This document shows positions 5,266-7,732 of a stretch of 7,732 bases of DNA, in pieces. The first letter of the stretch is position 1; every line of letters begins with the position of its first letter. Origin of the DNA: Chloroflexota bacterium (GTDB lineage Bacteria; Chloroflexota; Dehalococcoidia; SZUA-161); NCBI GenBank assembly GCA_030668425.1, contig DAOUTY010000076.1, positions 1 to 7,732 on the forward strand. The letters are read 5' to 3'. Position numbers and translations under genes: made by a program. The notes beneath the pieces were generated by a model. That model was not told the DNA's origin. It made no database searches and saw nothing but the letters and a program-made list of their open reading frames with translations.

Positions 5266-7361
5266 AATGTCAAACCACGGCAATAAAAAAATCCACTCTG
5301 GACCACAGCCTTGTCCCGCCCTGCCAGGATGCTTGCCCCTTACATATGGACATCAGAGAATACGTTGATCTGGTGGCTCAGGGAAAGATTATGGAAGCGT
5401 TGCAGGTTATAAGGAACGGCAATCCTTTCCCGTCTATTTGTGCCTATGTGTGCACTCATCCCTGCGAGGAAGCCTGCAGGCGTACCCAGGTAGATAAACC
5501 CGTCGCAATCCGGGCGCTGAAGAGGTTCGCTGTAGAATTCGGCGGGGATAAGATGGTTCGGGCTGAAGCTGAGAGTAAGCACACCGAGAAAGTTGCCATA
5601 GTAGGATCCGGCCCCGCGGGATTGGCTTGTGCTTATTATCTGAGGAAGCTCGGCTATCCGGTGACTGTTTTTGAGGCTCATTCGGAACTGGGAGGCATGC
5701 TCCGGGTAGGTATTCCTCAATATCGCCTTCCCCGGACGGTTGTTGATACCGAAGTACAGAGGTTGACCAAGATGGGGGTTGAAATCAGGACGAATACCCG
5801 TGTAGTGTCTCTGGACCTTCTCTTAAATATGGGTTACAAGGCTGTTTTTGTAACCATTGGTGCTCACCAGGGGCTCAGAATGGGGATAGAGGGAGAGGAA
5901 AGCCCGGGAGTAATAGATGGGGCTACCTTTCTTCGGGAGGTCAACCTTGGTCTTAAACCATCCTTGGGGAAAAGGGTTGCTGTGGTGGGCGGAGGTAATG
6001 TAGCGGTTGACGCTGCACGAACTGTGCTTCGATTGGGTGTGAACGAAGTGAAGATTCTTTACCGGCGTAGTCGGACGGAGATGCCAGCGAGCGATGAAGA
6101 GGTTAAGCAAGCCATGGAGGAGGGAATTGATTTGCAATTCCTGGTGGTGCCGACCCGAATCGGCAGGGAGAACGGGGGCCTGAATGTAACCAGTGTCAGG
6201 ATGGAACTCGGTGAGCCCGACGATAAGGGAAGGCGTCGGCCGGTGCCGATAGAAGGCAGTGAGTTTAACGAGAAATTCGATACCTTGATAGTAGCGATAG
6301 GGCAAGCGCCCCAGACCCCGGGTGGTTTCGGCGTTAGAGTGGGGAAGGGCAGTACCATTCAGGTTGATCCGGTTACATTCACTACCAATAGACCGGGGGT
6401 CTTTGCTGGTGGAGATGCCGTCACCGGACCGGCAACTGTGACTGAGGCGCTGGCGACTGGCAGGCTGGCAGCTTACCGCATCGACGACTACATGCAACAC
6501 AGGTATCCGTTGGCTGATAAAGACTCAAGGGAGAAGCTATCGGGTGAGTTGCTACCTGAGACCATAGAAATGATAAGGAGGATTGACAGGCTTGACCTGC
6601 CGACCATTCCTCCACAAGCGCGGGCGAATGACTTCGAGCAGGTGGAACTCGGCTATGGCTGGGAAGCAGCTATTAACGAAGCGAGAAGGTGCCTCCGGTG
6701 TGGTATGGGGGCAGATATCCTCTTTCAGGACAAGTGTGCCACTTGCCTCACCTGCCTAAGGGTCTGCCCATATCATGTGCCGTACCTGGATGCCAGCGGC
6801 ACAATTCGAATACCCTCTGATCAGTGTCAAGCCTGCGGTGTGTGCGTCGTGGAGTGTCCGGCGAAGGCGATAGTTTTACGTAAGCCTTATGACCGCCGAC
6901 ATATAAGTGAAGAACTGGAGCATGTTCTTAAAGCTGCGGCACAGTCGAATGTCAGGCCGCTGATTGTCGGATTTTGCTGTCAGTATGGTCTCTTTGGCAC
7001 AGGCACTCTGGCAGGCCTCTGGAGAGGGGCCGGGGCAAGTATCTGGATAGTGCCTGTCCTTTGTACTGCCAGGGTAGAAGCCGATCATATGCTGCGCGCA
7101 TTTGAGATGGGAGCCGAAGGTGTTTTTATCGCCGGTTGCGGGGAGCAGTGTGCCAGGGAAAACACCGATTTCTGGGTACGTCAGCGTGTTGAGAAGGTTA
7201 GGGGGGTGTTAACACAGATCGGGATTCAGCCGGAACGTATCCAGGCGTTTGTATCAACTGTCACGAATGATGGCGACCCTGCTGAAGAACTGGACAGGTT
7301 TGCCGAGCAGGTAGGCAATCTCTACTTAGCTTCGATAATTATGCAGGAGGTGAAAAGTTGA
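5235..7361 (+). CDS. GltD/NfnB-like NAD(P)H flavoprotein fused to 2x[4Fe-4S] ferredoxin and MvhD-like domains
   Basis: This is a 708-aa multi-domain cytosolic electron-transfer protein. Residues 25-115 form the GltD/NfnB-type FeS domain with C30, C34, C69, C73, C77 and C81. Residues 118-420 are the tandem Rossmann oxidoreductase: FAD loop VGSGPAG (123-129), NAD(P) loop VGGGNVAVDA (251-260) followed by YRRSR (276-280), as in NADPH-using relatives, and the second FAD motif AGGDAVTGPATVTEA (391-405). RCLRCG (485-490) precedes a double ferredoxin domain (C501/504/507/511 and C531/534/537/541). Residues about 575-695 are an MvhD/FlpD-like domain with C581-C582, C610, C635 and C639. The start is set by GGAGG (5223-5227) 7 nt upstream; later Met codons would lose C30/C34. 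Coupled to metV, it probably feeds NAD(P)H electrons to methylenetetrahydrofolate reductase. Bifurcation with ferredoxin is possible by analogy to NfnAB and HdrA, but unproven. Domain calls are firm; the role is inferred. Confidence 0.9.
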   Translation: MNSSVIGSTRECQTTAIKKSTLDHSLVPPCQDACPLHMDIREYVDLVAQGKIMEALQVIRNGNPFPSICAYVCTHPCEEACRRTQVDKPVAIRALKRFAVEFGGDKMVRAEAESKHTEKVAIVGSGPAGLACAYYLRKLGYPVTVFEAHSELGGMLRVGIPQYRLPRTVVDTEVQRLTKMGVEIRTNTRVVSLDLLLNMGYKAVFVTIGAHQGLRMGIEGEESPGVIDGATFLREVNLGLKPSLGKRVAVVGGGNVAVDAARTVLRLGVNEVKILYRRSRTEMPASDEEVKQAMEEGIDLQFLVVPTRIGRENGGLNVTSVRMELGEPDDKGRRRPVPIEGSEFNEKFDTLIVAIGQAPQTPGGFGVRVGKGSTIQVDPVTFTTNRPGVFAGGDAVTGPATVTEALATGRLAAYRIDDYMQHRYPLADKDSREKLSGELLPETIEMIRRIDRLDLPTIPPQARANDFEQVELGYGWEAAINEARRCLRCGMGADILFQDKCATCLTCLRVCPYHVPYLDASGTIRIPSDQCQACGVCVVECPAKAIVLRKPYDRRHISEELEHVLKAAAQSNVRPLIVGFCCQYGLFGTGTLAGLWRGAGASIWIVPVLCTARVEADHMLRAFEMGAEGVFIAGCGEQCARENTDFWVRQRVEKVRGVLTQIGIQPERIQAFVSTVTNDGDPAEELDRFAEQVGNLYLASIIMQEVKS
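7345..7350 (+). promoter_or_regulatory. Shine-Dalgarno that supports a TTG start for metV
   Basis: A perfect AGGAGG inside the end of the flavoprotein gene lies 7 nt before TTG 7358-7360. That TTG overlaps the upstream TGA as TTGA. The next in-frame ATG (7400-7402) is 14 codons later, lacks such a site and would remove the conserved N-terminal helix. Confidence 0.8.
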
Positions 7362-7732
7362 TAGTTGCGGAGCAAAAAAGTATTGAGGAAATAAGCCGAA
7401 TGATTGAGCCTTATGGCAAGGTGTTAATCCTGGGCTGCGGCACCTGCATGACCGTTTGTGATGCCGGTGGTGAACGGGAGGTTTCCTTTCTTCACAGCGC
7501 GTTGGATTTGGCTCAAGCAAGAAGCGGGAATGGCGTACATTCATTCTCGGAGTACACAATAAAAAGGCAGTGCGATCTTGAATTCCTGGAGATGCTGCTA
7601 GGCAGAATAGAGGATGTTGATGCCGTTCTTTCACTGGGCTGCGGTGTCGGGGTGCAGGCCGTTGCGGAACGTTTTCCCGACCTGCCTGTGCTGCCAGGGG
7701 TTAATACCTACTTTATGGGTATGCCGAAGGAG
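7358..7732 (+). CDS. metV: MetV, zinc/cysteine-rich subunit of methylenetetrahydrofolate reductase (5' part, cut by window edge)
   Basis: The 125 codons present match the MetV family, also named MTHFR C-terminal-domain protein. MetV pairs with MetF to reduce 5,10-methylene-THF to 5-methyl-THF in the Wood-Ljungdahl pathway. Seen directly: an N-terminal IEEISRMIEPYGKVLILGCG, the cysteine motif CGTCMTVC (C27, C30, C34) followed by DAGGEREV, IKRQCD (68-73), then VLSLGCGVGVQAVAE (90-104) and PVLPGVNTYFMG (110-121), all typical of this family. The start is TTG, justified by AGGAGG at 7-nt spacing and by overlap with the upstream stop (TTGA), which implies translational coupling to the flavoprotein. 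The remaining C-terminal part and, most likely, metF lie to the right. Family assignment is confident; physical complex formation with the upstream protein is inferred. Confidence 0.87.
   Translation, partial: MIVAEQKSIEEISRMIEPYGKVLILGCGTCMTVCDAGGEREVSFLHSALDLAQARSGNGVHSFSEYTIKRQCDLEFLEMLLGRIEDVDAVLSLGCGVGVQAVAERFPDLPVLPGVNTYFMGMPKE

Noticed and set aside
4731..5306. 191-codon minus-strand open frame across the regulator end and the gap
   Set aside because: Most of it is antisense to the response regulator's DNA-binding domain, with no domain in that frame. Only the gap portion, in a different frame, shows a possible PAS resemblance, reported separately.

Overview
The window looks like chromosomal DNA from an anaerobic bacterium with about half GC. 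The best guess is a Dehalococcoidia-type member of the Chloroflexota. The style of its DnaJ and its anaerobe-type PAS sensor fit that, as does a Wood-Ljungdahl (methylenetetrahydrofolate reductase) locus. The assignment rests on protein character read by eye, not on a search. There is no mobile element, RNA gene or CRISPR array, and no gene-free stretch exceeds about 240 bases.

Layout. (1) Positions 1-360, minus strand: the first 120 codons of an acyl-CoA dehydrogenase that runs off the left edge. It is read from a strong promoter in a divergent intergenic region (361-565) that also holds a promoter for the rightward genes. (2) 566-2526, plus: dnaJ, then rsmE (16S rRNA m3U1498 methyltransferase), a housekeeping chaperone/ribosome pair. 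(3) 2527-5034, plus: a near-consensus extended -10 promoter and a leader of about 180 nt. The leader holds a possible 31-codon upstream ORF and a perfect 15-nt palindrome. Next come a soluble PAS-GAF-HisKA_3-HATPase histidine kinase and, overlapping it by 29 bp, its NarL-type response regulator. (4) 5035-5234: a 200-bp gap with a hairpin, near-identical short direct repeats, and a possible degraded PAS fragment on the minus strand. (5) 5235-7732, plus: a 708-aa flavoprotein fusing a GltD/NfnB-like NAD(P)H module, a 2x[4Fe-4S] ferredoxin module and an MvhD-like domain. It is translationally coupled (TTGA) to metV, the zinc/cysteine-rich partner subunit of methylenetetrahydrofolate reductase, which is cut by the right edge. 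metF is predicted just beyond.

How the parts may work together. The fusion protein plus MetV (and probably MetF) looks like the electron-input end of the methyl branch of the Wood-Ljungdahl pathway. It would bring NAD(P)H electrons through FAD and FeS centres to 5,10-methylene-THF reduction. Known acetogens solve this with separate proteins (MetVF-HdrCBA-MvhD in Moorella, MetVF-RnfC2 in Acetobacterium), so a one-polypeptide version is the most interesting item here. The cytosolic two-component system immediately upstream, with a cysteine-containing PAS domain, could be its regulator, but only adjacency supports that.
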